DNA from: Pinus tabuliformis | Taxonomy: Eukaryota; Streptophyta; Pinopsida; Pinales; Pinaceae | Assembly: GCA_031772625.1 (NCBI GenBank) | Contig: CM062812.1 | Location: 736,161,714 to 736,225,713, forward strand | Length of the DNA: 64,000 nt | Direction of reading: 5' to 3' | Shown here: piece after piece, positions 24,976 to 37,690 of the stretch | How the letters are laid out: every line of letters starts with the position of its first letter | Numbering within the stretch: the stretch's first letter is position 1 | The notes under the pieces: generated by a model | The model's input: only the letters and a program-made list of their open reading frames with translations | Told to the model about the DNA's origin: nothing | Database searches by the model: none | Made by a program: the position numbers and the translations under genes

Positions 24976-25520
24976 CCAAAGGAATCACATCTTCAGGTAA
25001 TAAAGTGAATATTAAAATATCTCCAAGGAACCCAATACTTTTGTGTATGTATCCTAAAGATACAGATATTACCCTTCATGTATACACATATGCGGATTGC
25101 ACTAGAAATGTTGATGTCTGGAAAAAAACTAGCGGTGGTGCATTTTACTTGGGCCCCAGATTGGTATCGTGGTTAAACAAGAAACAAAGTTCCATTTCCT
25201 TATCTACATTGGAAGAAGAACATGTGGTTGTTGCATATTGTTGCACACAACTTCTCTGGGTGATATACACATTACAAGATATACAAATAAAATTCTCTCC
25301 ACCCATCTCCATCCTATGTGATCATACAAGTGTTATTGGTATTTTGAAATATCCTGTTATGCACTCCAAGACCAAGCATTTTCCTATTAAGTATCACTTT
25401 CTATGAGAACAAGTGTTTTAGAAAAAGTTTAAAGTGGAGTATGTTCCCTCGAAAGAACAAGTTGTTGATATATTTACTAAACCCCTTCCCAGGGAAGCAT
25501 TTTCATATATCATATAGAAA
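24976..25520 (+). pseudogene. Copia RNase H remnant
   Basis: The frame shows YTYADCT, TSGGAFYLGPRLVSWLNKKQ, SISLSTLEEEH, CDHTSVIGILKYPVMHSKTKH and, after stops, VEYVPSKEQVVDIFTKPLP. These are the standard RNase H blocks at the end of copia Pol; the acidic residues in YADCT, LEEEH and CDHTS are kept. The domain is broken by a TGA at 25006 and stops at about 25405-25420. Confidence 0.9.
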
Positions 25521-26234
25521 TTGATAGTTGTCTCTGCCTCATTTTGCTGTTAATCTAGCCTACTCAGTCTACATGTGAAAATTCAGAAAATTGTTGTCTA
25601 TACGTGGGTTTCATGAAGTATCGTCGCATATATACATGAGTTTCTTTGCAACAATCTTGTATCTTTTTCTCTACTAGGAAAACAGTAGGACAGACTCAAG
25701 AACAACCTCTGACATACTTATGACTAGTATTATTTGATTTTACTTGGTTTGGTGTTGATGGGTATAGTCTGTTGATATGGTATTGAGTAATATTTTTCTC
25801 ATTGATATTTATCTTATTGATGAAGATGCTTTGGTGAATGAGTTATTGAAAATTAACAGGTTTCATGGGTTCATGGGGAGCATTAGCCTTGCAAAATATA
25901 ATTCATTGTTGGCATTATGGTTGCTAAATTATGTTACTTTTAAGATCTTTTGGTCTAAGTTATTAATGTCATATTTGTCATTTGATGTAAAGGTCATATA
26001 AATACCTATGATGTACTCATTGTAAAATTCAGCTATGTATGGACTATTTTGGTCAAGTCCTTTTGGACATATGATGAATTTTGAAACCCCACTATGTTTA
26101 GGAAGTTGATGTAATAATGATGTCAAGTATGTATCCCCACTTTTTTGGATAATTAATGTAAGTTTTTGGTGATAGGGAAAGTTCTAGAGTCATTTACTTC
26201 ATTGTACATCCATCAGATATTTCAGGATGTGCTC
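25521..26234 (+). other. Copia 3' region between Pol and polypurine tracts
   Basis: About 0.7 kb. Sireviruses may carry an extra, sometimes envelope-like, ORF here. A 74-codon frame (25777-26001) is rich in hydrophobic residues, but I cannot support a gene. A CTATACGTGGGTTTC motif at about 25598 and ATATATACATGAGTTTC at about 25627 echo the GTATAC motifs of the LTR. Confidence 0.4.
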
Positions 26235-26471
26235 AAAGGGAGCATGGTCAGAGAATTTAGCATGTTCTTAGGGGGAGCATGGTCAGTATTCATATTTAGC
26301 AGTTCATATATGAAAGTATTCATTCAACTTTGGATAGTCCTTTTCCCTTGATTTCAAAGGGGGAGAGTAGCTTGGTGTTTGCATAATGGTTATTTCGATG
26401 TATCTAACAAGTTTCTATAGGTTGAGGTGACCAACACTAACATGGTTGCCTTCAATTCCAAAGTGGGAGAT
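26235..26471 (+). promoter_or_regulatory. Multiple polypurine tracts of the copia element
   Basis: AAAGGGAG (26235-26242), GGGGGAG (26271-26277), AAAGGGGGAGAG (26356-26367) and AAGTGGGAGAT (26461-26471, directly before the 3' LTR). Purine tracts prime plus-strand DNA synthesis. A cluster of them before the 3' LTR is a described Sirevirus trait. Confidence 0.75.
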
Positions 26472-28323
26472 TGTTGGCATTATGATGCATGTGTTGTCCT
26501 TGATGGAAACTCACTTGTAATAGAAAAAGTATATGAGAACTAGATGAATCCACATGTCAGTTTAGAGGTGACATAATGATGGAATAGAATATACAAATGA
26601 TGGGTCAAAGGTTTATAGATCAAAATCATAATTTTGATATAAGTGAATAGTTGAAAATTTATGCGAGGGTTCGTCAAGGGTAAGTCACATATACAAACAA
26701 GTTTGGTGAAGAAAAGTAGTGTATGGGCTTTACATTGTGGTATTCTAAATACTAGGGGTCTTTACCATGGTATTGGTCCATAGTAATGAATATGTCAATG
26801 AATATTGATCACGTAAAAAATTACCATTGACACTAGTGTAGTTTTGACCCATGGTATTGGATAAGGGCTAAATTATCTAAAGAGGTGAAGATAAAAGTGT
26901 TATGTGTGCAAGTGAATTCGTTCCTGATAATACTTCAATATGAAATATATTTGCATTGTAAGGGCCATAATTGTCACACAGATATGAAATAATTATGCAC
27001 CGATGAATACAATGATGGATCAAGATCATGAGACCTGAAATGAATTTTCATTGTATGGTTTTATCATGGATTAACTAGATCTAAGTATTGACGCATGGTT
27101 TTATCTCTGAATATTATGATCTATGTCTTTTTAATGTTCTGAAGAGTTGCGAAATTTTAGGTCAAAATTTGCAGATCTATATGCTGGTTGGTCTCGGGAA
27201 AAGCGTGTATACACGCGATTTTAATTCTTCAAAGTCATGTATATAAAGTACGGGGTTTTTGTTCATAAATGATTGATCAACTTGAACAGTGTTGTTGTTT
27301 CTCTATTATCTGTCAATCATGTCCTCATGTTGAACTGGTTTCAGTGATAATATCTAAAGTATAATTGATTGAATGATGAAGTTAAATTTGTTTACATGTT
27401 GATTGGTTGAAAATATTATTGATGTTGTTGACTGTATGAGGGTTCTGTAAGCTAACAAAATATCTCTGGTCAAATCTAAGTCTGATTCAGAATTGCAAGT
27501 TTTTAGTTTTTAGTATATTAAGATCTGTATTCAGGTTTCTCTACAGAAAAGTTGCCTTAAGTGAAGTAGTGTATTCATTTTGGCATTTAAATGATTAGGT
27601 TTGGAGTTGATTCTATGTGTTGACATAGTATTTTGAGTTCAATTCTATGTACTGTTTACATTGATCTGACTATTACAATTGATTGGTTGAGTTTTGATTA
27701 AGTTTATTGAGTTTTAGTGATTCATTGATTTATTTATGTCAGATATTGATGAGTTACAGTTTTGATTATTGAAACGTGGTCCCTGCACGTTGCTAAGAAT
27801 TGGAGGCTTTAGTGAGGAAGTCGAAGCTTCTTGCCAGTAGTAACTAGTGATCAGATGAGGGGGTTGGACCTCACTTCCAATAGGAGCTAGAGAACAAGTG
27901 AAGATTGTAGCCTTAAGTAGGTGGGTGCCTGTGTGCTGCTAAGAGTTTGCACCAGTATAAGAATGTAAGAATTTTTTATAGTAATATGTTTTGAAGACTA
28001 AGATTAAAACAACGTTAGTTTTCTCCCACATTGGGTTTCCACCTTAAATCCTGGTGTTCATGTGTGTTACTTTATTCTATTCATACTACACCTATTTAAT
28101 TCTTATCAAATGTTTGATAAGTCTCTTACATTCTGGTTCAAGTTTAATAGATAAAGAATTAGTTGTTTTACAAGTTTACTAAGCATACACTAGTTTCTTT
28201 TGCAACAATCGTGTATATACGTTATTCAGTTCAGTTAAGTCGTAAATACATTTCAGAAAATAAAATTATTATTGTGAGTTTTTTAAAATATTAATTCAGC
28301 CCCCCCTCTCAGTATTTTTCCCA
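26472..28323 (+). repeat. 3' LTR of the copia element
   Basis: 1,852 bp starting TGTTGGCATTATGATGCATG and ending near TTTTTCCCA. Direct repeat of 18793-20611. Confidence 0.9.
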
Positions 28324-28490
28324 ATAATGACTACTCTAAATCTTCACCAATAATATCATCCTCTTGAAAATTTCATGTTGACTCCTCTGAATAATGAATG
28401 CTCACAACTAATTTAAACAAATATGCATTTCCTAGATGGGGTGTTTGGCATGAGAGAAGATTGATGGCAGCCTAACATTGTACCATATGG
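28323..28490. repeat. Flank repeat A', right of the copia element
   Basis: Second copy of the 18615-18790 sequence, starting at the very end of the 3' LTR. Confidence 0.8.
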
Positions 28491-30054
28491 ATGGATGGCA
28501 TGGGGACATGGAAACATGTTCCCTTAATGTTATGATTATGAATTGGGAATTTTGCAATGGGGATTTGATCATGCTACCATTTGTCTCTCCTAAAATGGTG
28601 CAACTCCCCTAAACTTTCACTCTAAAACAAGATCATTCACCCTAGTAGAAGATCATATCACTATCTCACCCACTCTAGTTACCGCATGGTCGAATATAAA
28701 AGGAATTGATGAGAGAATTAATTTTAGGTTTATGGCCACCACCCACATCACATATGATGGAAAAATCAACTAACATGTTATCAAACTAGGCAGGATTTCT
28801 CTCAATTAAAATGTGAAATCCATGAATTCAACAACATTTCTTGTAGAGGATATGGGACTTTGTTAAAAATATCAACCTTTCTCATTCTCATGCACCACAA
28901 AAAGGTATTTTTGCACCTCCCTTATCAATACCAGTCCCTACCCTTCTCATCATTCCTGTTGGACTTCTCACTAGGGAATGACAACTCACTAATGAGCATG
29001 GTTTTGTTGCTCTGTCATTTTTTATTCTTGGCACTGAATTGAAAATCATGTCATCCATTTAAATTAATCTATGGGGATGGCTACATTTAGCATTTTTTTA
29101 TTTAGAATTTGGGATCCGATATAATGGCTAGCTCCCTAACCAATGGGTAAGATATTCCACTTTTCAAGTGAAGCTTCCTATCTCTCATTTTATTTCCTTT
29201 TACTTAGACTACCTATGGTTTGGTTTTGAATATCCCCACATTAAATTTTTTGGGTTTTGTTTCATTCACATCTATTTCATCTCATATTTATGTTAGTTTC
29301 TCATATTCTCATGGAACTTAAATTTCTGTGTTTGTTCTTCTTTCTAGTCTCTACCATTCTTGGTGATGTCATGCCCTATCAAACCCTCTTTTGAGCTTAA
29401 AGCTATATATTAATCCTCACATTGAGAAAAAAGTTCTATGGATACCATACCATCCTCTCACCCTATCCCATGTTTAACTACTCTCCCCTCTCCCAACCTA
29501 AGAATATCTCTCCTCATGCAGCCAAAATTCCCCACGAGAGGACTCATGCTCGTCAAAGGGAAGTATATTATTAGGATCATGGAAATCAAATAATCATGTG
29601 GGCTTGTCTCAAAATTAGATGTTTAGAAAAAAAAATTCAAGATCTTATCCCACCTTCTATTCAAGTAGAAATCTTAAACGCTGACCAGAAAATAGACAAT
29701 AAGTAGTGCCTTCTCTTGGATACATAGATTATTGAAGATATAGTTGATTGGGTGTTGTATGCAGGTCACATGTGCATGATATAATCAATTCATTTATAGA
29801 GTGGACCTAAATTGGTACATGAATTATTTGTTGGGAAAATTGTTATTTGATAGGAAGAAAAATTGGGAGGACCTACTCCTCTCTATAGAACAATTACATT
29901 AGCACATGGTAACATTCGATCAACAACTAGAGTGCATTGTGTCTATCCTAGGAATTTCTCCTACTACTCCCTGCTCATCGACCAAAAACAAGGAGCTTAT
30001 TTAGGTTGCAGCCGTAGATTGAGATCCTTCCTCCTAGTCAATTGTTGGAAGCAA
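28491..30054. other. Intergenic DNA, nothing recognised
   Basis: AT-rich, with short frames only (28860-29042, 29863-30060). No domain, RNA gene or repeat boundary could be supported. Confidence 0.5.
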
Positions 30055-31914
30055 TGTTAATACAGGGAGAGGGGTGAATTTGTATTAAGGTTAATTTTAA
30101 CTTATTTTTGCCAATTTAATTTTCTTATTTAACATGGCATTCATCCATATAACCATCACAATATATAATGTGGTAGAATCATAAACTCAACATACAAGCA
30201 AACAAACCATAAGCATCATACACATTCAACACAAGTTTTTTCACGTGGAAACCCTTTCAAGAAAAAACCACAAAACTTGTTGTTGTTATTGATCTATATT
30301 AAGAGCACCCACTCTATTACATCAATCTATTTTGTGAGAACCTGCTCATAGGAAGCACAAACTCCCTTTGATTGTTTGCTAGCACTGACTAGCAGGAAGC
30401 ACCAACTCTCTCTTGTTGTAGACACCTATCCAGTTTACCAAAAGCACCATGTGAGGCACCAACCTCATGAATTCGTTGCAAGCACTGACTTGAATCTCCT
30501 TGGATTTATGCAAGCAACAAATTACAGGAGGCACTAACCCCCAAGCCTTCCAAGCTCCCACACAGATGGAAGTGCCAACTTACTCTATGTAGGCACCAAC
30601 CCACATTCAAATACCAAATAATGTTCACTATAGTTTGGCAGTAACTTTGCCTGATAACATCTTTGATTTATTCTCAATATGCTGCACTTTGTAGCATTCT
30701 ACAACACTCTAATCTACTTTAGCAGCAGTCACTCATCTCCACCCATGAAGCTTTGTTCCCTGCTCTTCATTAGCATACAACAACTCTCAGCCTTCTGCAC
30801 TCCTTAGCGCACAGTTTACTCTTGACCTTGCTTCACATAGCATAAGCTCATCTCTTGGCCTTCTTTCACACAGCGTAGCTACTTTTGGCCTTTCTCACAA
30901 CAAGCAGGCACTTTACCCTTACACACAGCTCACATTCTCAACTCTCAGCCTTTCTCACACAATACATGCAACTTCTACCTTTAACACAGTAGCATAGCTC
31001 TCGGGGTTTCTTTTCTTTTGTTAAGGCACTGTTGGGCTTTATAGATAGAACTGACTCTCACTTTTCCTCTCATAGTAGTGCACTTAATTAGATCTCTTTC
31101 CTCTTGTTTCTATGGAAACAATACAAATTTTCCCCATATTCTCAATCGAGCACCAGGGTTTTGTTCCATTGTTTCCTCCTTGAACAATGTTGCCACGTTG
31201 TCCTGTGTCAACACTATGCATTACACGTCAACATGGCCCTACTCTCCACTCTATGTATTGGCCTCAGTCTCTGCCACTATGTTCACTGAGAATGGGCACC
31301 TAATTATTTCCCCATATTGAGAATTAATTCTCAGTACACCTTCTTACTCAAACCAGGCACAGTCCTTTCTATGTTGCAGATCTCCCATCACTGAGACTCT
31401 CCATGCCTATTCGAAGGTCACAAGGCTTGATAACACTTTAGCATGGCTTCTCTGTACTTTAGGAATGGACATTATGTGGACCATTTTCCTTGTTGACTTG
31501 TTCTAATAGATCTTTGACTGATCCATGACAATCGTCATTCATCTTGTGATCAGACCTTTCTCCGCATTCACTCCTTTAGTTGCCAACCCATACACCATCA
31601 ATACACCTATGTACTGAGATATCAAAGCTTTTCATTGTAGCACCAAAGTGGTGCAATGTTTCACACTGCCGATTGTTGATCTTCAATATTCAATCCCCTT
31701 ATGCTTTAGCTTCCTAATATATATCAACCATACGACCTGGTGTTCTGACTAGGGGCTTAGTCTTAAGCTCCTAAGCCTTTCAGACTCCTTCGAGGACCTT
31801 TCTCCTCATGTTATTCTCTACGCCATTGGTTTTCTATTAGTTTCATGACCAAGTACTAACACATATCAAAGCCATCTTTATCAACATTTTTTAATTATTG
31901 CCCATGTCCCAACA
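30055..31914 (-). repeat. Candidate copia-type LTR, minus strand
   Basis: Read on the minus strand the segment starts TGTTGGGACATGGGC and ends with AAATTCACCCCTCTCCCTG and TATTAACA, like the ATTCA-plus-C-run ends of the copia LTR above. Its length of about 1.86 kb is close to those LTRs. No partner copy or primer-binding site was found, and a second start-like sequence (TGTTGGCACG on the minus strand) ends at about 32174, so the right boundary is uncertain. Irregular repeats of GCACCAAC-like words fill 30350-30600. Confidence 0.35.
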
Positions 31915-32190
31915 ACCACAATCCTCTAATCCTCGATATCTGATTTCTAAGCTCCTTCTACTTAAGCCTTACCTCACATTTCCTACAATAGGACACCAAG
32001 GGTCGTGACCAATCACCTAGCCTTAAGGTGCTTAAACCTTTAGACTCCCACCAAGGGCTACACTCCCTTTGTTAATGCACTGTGACCTTGGTTTTCAGAT
32101 TTTCCTTTAGTCGATGCACTAGCTATATTTCGGAACCCCCTTAATTAGAGATTTCCAATTGTGACCAACGTGCCAACAACCACGAAAATT
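31739..32190. repeat. Degenerate tandem duplication
   Basis: 31739-31930 and 31995-32185 look alike by eye: each has CTAAG or CTTAA, then CTTTCAGACTCC or CTTTAGACTCC, then a CTCC...TGTTA segment, and each ends near CCAACAACCAC. They may be parts of one old LTR family. Confidence 0.4.
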
Positions 32191-33125
32191 TGATTGGAAA
32201 TGCGACATCATCACCTCCCACGTGGCACTCTGTGAGTGGTGACCCATGTCACCCAGATATGGCCCATTAGGCCACCCAAAATGGTCGAAAACACATTCCA
32301 CATGTGCTTCCATACTATCACATCATGCTAACAATAGCTGCCACATGGCCTTATCAAAACCAATCATATCTTCACATATTTGCTCATCAGATCTCACCAC
32401 CTACTGCCATGTGTCCTTATCGGAGCTTACTAAACATTGTAGTCTATCCTTATTGGAGCCAACCAGACATTGCCACCTTTCCTCATCGAAGATCCTTCGA
32501 TGATGCCATATGTCCTTATCAGAGCCAATGAGACACCTCCACATTTCCTCATGGAGGGGAGGGAAAGAGGCCCTCCAACCTTTATTTTGTAATGAATTCC
32601 TTTTGTATTTTCCTTTTTCGCTCTCCTTACGACTTAACACTAGAGGCTCAAATCTTGGCGTTTTTCTGTTTGTTGCACCGACGCCAGCCACCAACGATCA
32701 CTGATTGCGACTTTTCGGGACCTTCCATATGTAGGATTGCTGATACAAAATTCTTCCTGAACCAATGATATGCAATCGCCGATATCACCAGAACTTCCAA
32801 TATGTGAGATCGTTAATCGTTAAACAACAATTCACAATGTTGTGCGTTGTCTTTTAGCATCCTCCAATCGTCAATTGTGGGGATGTATTGGGCTCTGATA
32901 TCTAACTTTCTCTATGGCTTGGCCTTCAATCTACAATCTTTAATGTCGTTGCACCTCCGATTTGCGGGACATGCGATATGTCGGATTCTTCCCTGCTTAA
33001 GGGTTTAACACCCTGAACTTTAGCACATCGTAACTTTTGACCCACATGTCCATTTCTAGACTTCCACATATCATTGGAAATACATTCCAGAGAACATTCT
33101 AATGGAAGGGGTCCAATTATCTATT
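31990..33125. repeat. Diverged repeat, copy 1
   Basis: Matches 37690-38591. Shared words include ACTTCCACATATC, TTGGAAATA, CGTGGCACCTC or CGTGGCACTCT, GTGGTGACCCATGTCACC or ATGGTGACATGTGTCACC, and GGTTTAACAC. The type (CATATC...TTGGAAA near the end) is seen in old plant LTRs, but no element boundaries are visible. Copy 1 continues past 33125 without a break. Confidence 0.6.
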
Positions 33126-33228
33126 GAGCCAATATGATACCTCAAAATATGGGCCCAACCTCACTTCCAATCTTCTTCTCCTAAACTCTCCAGACAACTA
33201 GGAACCACATCCACAATGTGTCCCTAGC

Positions 33229-33591
33229 ATGAGGCATACACCTCCCATGGACTTCCATCCTAGGCCATCACCCTTTTCTTCATTTTATGGATTTTATAAT
33301 AATTCTACTACTGTGATGATTCACTATGTGAATCCAATAGTTACCATGAGATTCCTCTTGAACCATTACTACCAGCATCTACTGCAACAAGCATCCAAGC
33401 TTGTCTGGCTGACATCAATGCCAATAGTCTTGCCAACTGTTCAGCCTGCCAACAACCCAACGCATCTCAACAACATGACCATTGACATAAATGCCAACGT
33501 GCTTGCAGATGCCTTCTCTAGGATAATGTCCATGTACAAAATGCCACTTGTTCAACATCAATTTCTTCTTTATATGGACTTAGATTATTAG
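33229..33591 (+). other. Open frame of 120 codons, unrecognised
   Basis: Open from ATG to TAG, with an H-, N- and P-rich N-terminus and a C-terminal segment NANVLADAFSRIMSMY. It lies 100 bases after diverged repeat copy 1, where an internal region could begin. I recognise no domain and no primer-binding site. It may be chance; a Gag N-terminus is the other possibility. Confidence 0.15.
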
Positions 33592-36500
33592 TACCTTGTT
33601 TCTTTGTCTTTTTATCAAGGCCTTGAAGTACAAATTTTTGACTTATGTATTTTGAATTTTAACTCTTCATGGAACATTTTTTCTTTTTCATTCTCAAAAA
33701 TAACATATTTTTGGACTTGTTCAAACTTCCGTGGCAATCATCATATCTAGAAAATTAAAGAAAATCATCTAATTACTCATTTGGATGTGTATACAAATAT
33801 TTGTTCCACAAGAAAAAAAAAAGTAGGAAAATGTTTCAGAGAAGATATTTTATCATTTCATTTCAGATGATAAAATAGGGTTCAAAAAATAACTACTTAG
33901 TTAATTCCATGCGATCCAAATATGTAAAGAAATAACAAATTAAGTGCACATATTTGGAATGTTAAATGAAATAAGAAACTATGCAAAATATGCAACTAAC
34001 TAGTAGTAAATAAGCCATGAGATATCAAAGTAATTCCTCATAGAGAGGTTCAATGTTAGTGAAGTTCCCTTCTTAAGGGTCATGCGCTCATTTAATATAT
34101 AGATTCCTCCTAATTTAGCATAAAATCCTCCCTCTTTCCTCCCAATTTAGGAATGGATTTAGATAACGGGGAGATGCTACAAGGATAAGAAATAAGAGGG
34201 AAATTCATGAAAGTATGCATTTAATATTGGAAGTGAAAAAATGGTGAGTTTTGAATGATAAAATATGGTGGATATGGGGAAAAAACATATTTCAAAGTGG
34301 TTTTGCTACTTCCAACTAACTTCTCCCATGGGAAGTTATTAATTGTTTCCATTGTTTGGATGAAGTGAAGCTAAAGTGTGATGTGCTCTAATGGAATAAT
34401 TATCATTGGGTGGAGAGGTATGCCTTTATATAACTAAATGTAACTAGATAGTTTATTTCAAATGTAATATTACTATTGAAAAATGGTATATAGGTGGTGG
34501 CGTGGGTTACTAAAGGACCATGAATGAAATAGTTACTATTGAATATACGGTGTGCGTTGGAAAAAGAACTAGCAAATAATGACATGTGATGGGATCTTGG
34601 TGGGAGAGTTTCCTCTGAAGAACCAAAAAGATGAAAAATGAGAGTTGGGTGGAAGATTAGATCTGTGTAGTGTGATGAGATATGGGTGGGGAGGAGATCT
34701 CCAAGGAACTAGTATCAACTGAAAAAATAGATAAGAGTTTCATGGTAGAGTGAATCTTGAAGACACCCTTGTGGTAAAAAAATGAGATTTAGGTGGGAAA
34801 TTAAATCTAAGGAAACAACATGATGAATTTTATTTTGGGTGAGAAATTTTCCATTAGAAACAACCCAGGTGCAATTAAAAATGAGAAATTATAGTGGGCA
34901 TAAAACCAATAAAAGATAGTATGTAATACATTCTCATTTAGGATGTGAAGGAAACTTGCAAAAAACCAAAATGTTGCTTGGTTGAGTAGAGTATAGGTGT
35001 ATGTTGTACTAGAAAAACTAGATCTACTAAATGTTGGTAAAGAAAATTGTGTTGAGTCAATATTGAGCCAAAGTGAACCAGAAACACTTCCAAGAGAGGA
35101 TAGGGTGGAGGGATAGACCTCAAGGAACCCCATGTTGTATTACAAAAGGATTTGGGTGGACGTAGATAAAATAAATCAAATTCATAGAAGTAAAGATGTT
35201 TTCTTTAAATTCACATTATACTTCAAAAGTATCTAGAAAATTAGACATAGATGTTGGAATAGTGCAATGAGAGACATTGTGTGTAGTTTCTCCCTCTAAA
35301 CAATAGAGACAATACAAGGTAGGAGATATACCTTTAGTATTAGTGAAAAAATTGAAAAAATAAACATAAATGGTAGGTCCATTTCCTTTATCTACAAGAA
35401 AATTAGATATAGTTTAGTAATGGGTGCATTGCTAGAGTACATAGAAGATATATATTGTGCCAATATGCCAAAACTCATTATAACATAAAAATTAGAAATA
35501 GGGTTAGAATGATAGGAGTCTCTTCATAGAATAAATTATTGAAGATATATAATATCTGTACTAGTGAGGAAAGTTCCTTATATGTCCATGATTAGTGGGT
35601 ATCATGACAATCCACATGGGTAGAAATAATAACAAGTGATAATATCTTACCTCTACATTAGGAGGCTTCTAGTTCATGTCTTTGTTTTGGAAGACTTATT
35701 GAAGATACCATTGTTTTTAATTTAAGTAAAATCTGATGAATATCTACCTCAAATAATTATTTATGTGTTTTAGGATCCTACAAGTAAAGATTGAAACAAA
35801 TCTTTGCTTCATTTTACATATGTAACCATAAAAATCAATTTCCCTTCTTCATACATATTTTTCCTACTATTGAGGTTATATTTCCATCATAATTAAGTGC
35901 ACAACCAATGAACTTTGTGTATTTTGTGGGCGATTGGTGTATATGTAGGTACTAATTTTTCCCCTAATGATGTTAAATCTTAGGATATATTTAAATTCTT
36001 AGAGGAAATTTGGTCTAATATTGGCTATAAAGAGTATTGAATTAAATGGTATCAATAAAATCAACCCATGCAACTTGTGTAGAAAATAGATCAACTATGA
36101 AATTTGAAAGAATTATGACCTATTATTTTAGCTAAATTGTTACTTCTTTATTCATAACCATTTTGTTTTCACTCTCTTCTAGAATTGTAAATGAAAGACC
36201 CATGAGATTCTCTTTTTTTTTTTTAATTGTGAACTAGATTAATATTCATGGGGCCAATCAAGAAGTATCATTCGAGAATAAAATAGATACTACAATTGAG
36301 TTGTTTACAATAGATATTGAAATGTTGTAAATGTTAGTTTAAAACTAGAGTATATTTCAGAGGACATTTACAATAACTTCCAGGTGATCAATAAACTTGT
36401 TATCACTCAAGGAAAACCCTAATTGTAGGGAAAAACCCTAAGATGACCTTGAAACCTCTTTTTGGTTGAAGTTGGACCTGCAACCTAAAGATGGATCTCT

Positions 36501-37690
36501 TTGTAAAACTCAACACCCTATGGTCACTGTAGTAGAAGGTTTTGTGCAATTGAGTTCAGGTGGCCAAATTTAGATCTATGGATGAAATTGGTTGGGTGAT
36601 CTTCAAAACCATTGGGCATGGAGCCAAACTATTAAACAAATGAGATCACAACTCTAATGAACATGTTGTCTAAAGCATGAAAAGTTACAACTCCTTTGAC
36701 TGTTTGGGAGATTTGGAAGAAAAAGAATTGAAGGAAAGCAAAGCTTGTAGATGACTAGAATTACAAATATTAACGAGTGATAAGTTAAGAGAGGAGCATG
36801 AAAGAAATCTAATCCCATAAAGTAACATTCCCAAACATGGAAGAAAAAAATTATATAAAAAAGAAAATATTGATAGGGATAAGAAACACATGAATTTCCT
36901 ACTAACTTCTCATTAAACACTGTGAATACATTCAAGATTGCTCAAATATATTTGGACTACAAGTGTTTTTCCAATAAAATCCAACCTGGTTTACATATTC
37001 AGAAATTGTTTATATATTACTTTACATAACAGTTTTACGACATAATATTCATCACATAATTAAAGAAACAAAGATATTTTAAATATCTCTTAAGTTCATG
37101 TATGCAAAAGATAAACTTAAAAATATTTTGTATGTCACAGAATAACTATAGGAAAATATGTTTGCATTCAGACAAAACAAATATCCAGTTGATTGCTTCC
37201 CTTGAAAATAGAATAGGTCCCTCAACTGTAGTTTTAGAATTTTTGCTAAGATAATAGGTCCCTCTGCAATAATCCATCAAAACTAATACTTCGCTCTTCT
37301 TCAATTCTGCTGGAAAATCTTTAGCCTTTATAACTAGAAATTGTTTTATTAATGTTGATATTATGCCTTTAAATCTAGAGTGGCTATATTTTTTTTGCAC
37401 AAGCTTGTTGATTGTCTATTCCAAACTACCATCCTTGTTTTCCCACAATTCAATAGTTGTCGACTCATCCATCTTTAACACTTTATCATTATACTATCAA
37501 AGACGTTCTGCCTTATTGTTTTACCGACACTCCTCAACCCCATGTGCTTGCTCCTTTGTCATTTTGTTTTTTTTATATAAACAGGCAAGTTATTATCGGA
37601 TCAATACTATATTGGCTCCTTTATAATGTAGCTTAACTCGCAATTATGATTTTATCCTAGCTCCCTTTTCTTTAGCCCTTCCTACATTTC
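33592..37690. other. AT-rich intergenic DNA with degenerate purine-rich repeats
   Basis: No gene supported. At about 34580-35160 a motif of the form GGGTGGRAA-N-ATCT-N-AAGGAAC recurs at irregular spacing (near 34590, 34650, 34690, 34790, 34830, 35100 and 35150). The rest is featureless; frames at 36654-36935 and 37146-37400 on the minus strand show no domain. Confidence 0.5.

Larger units (their letters stand above)
18793..28323 (+). mobile_element. Ty1/copia retrotransposon, Sirevirus-like, full length but inactive
   Basis: LTRs of 1.8 kb flank Gag, protease, integrase, RT and RNase H in that order, which is the copia order (integrase before RT). Four GGGAG-type purine tracts precede the 3' LTR, and Gag is long with a coiled-coil part; both are Sirevirus traits. 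Every domain has stops or frameshifts. Catalytic aspartates are lost from protease, integrase and RT. No matching 5-bp duplication is seen (TACAG on the left, ATAAT on the right). Confidence 0.9.

Noticed and set aside
25777..26001. Possible envelope-like ORF of the copia element
   Set aside because: Position fits, but it is only 74 codons, with no signal peptide or coiled coil; no support beyond location.
30350..30600. Spaced GCACCAAC words, considered as a CRISPR-like or minisatellite array
   Set aside because: Spacing and repeat sequence are irregular, there is no constant repeat length, and the host is a plant; better seen as part of an old LTR.
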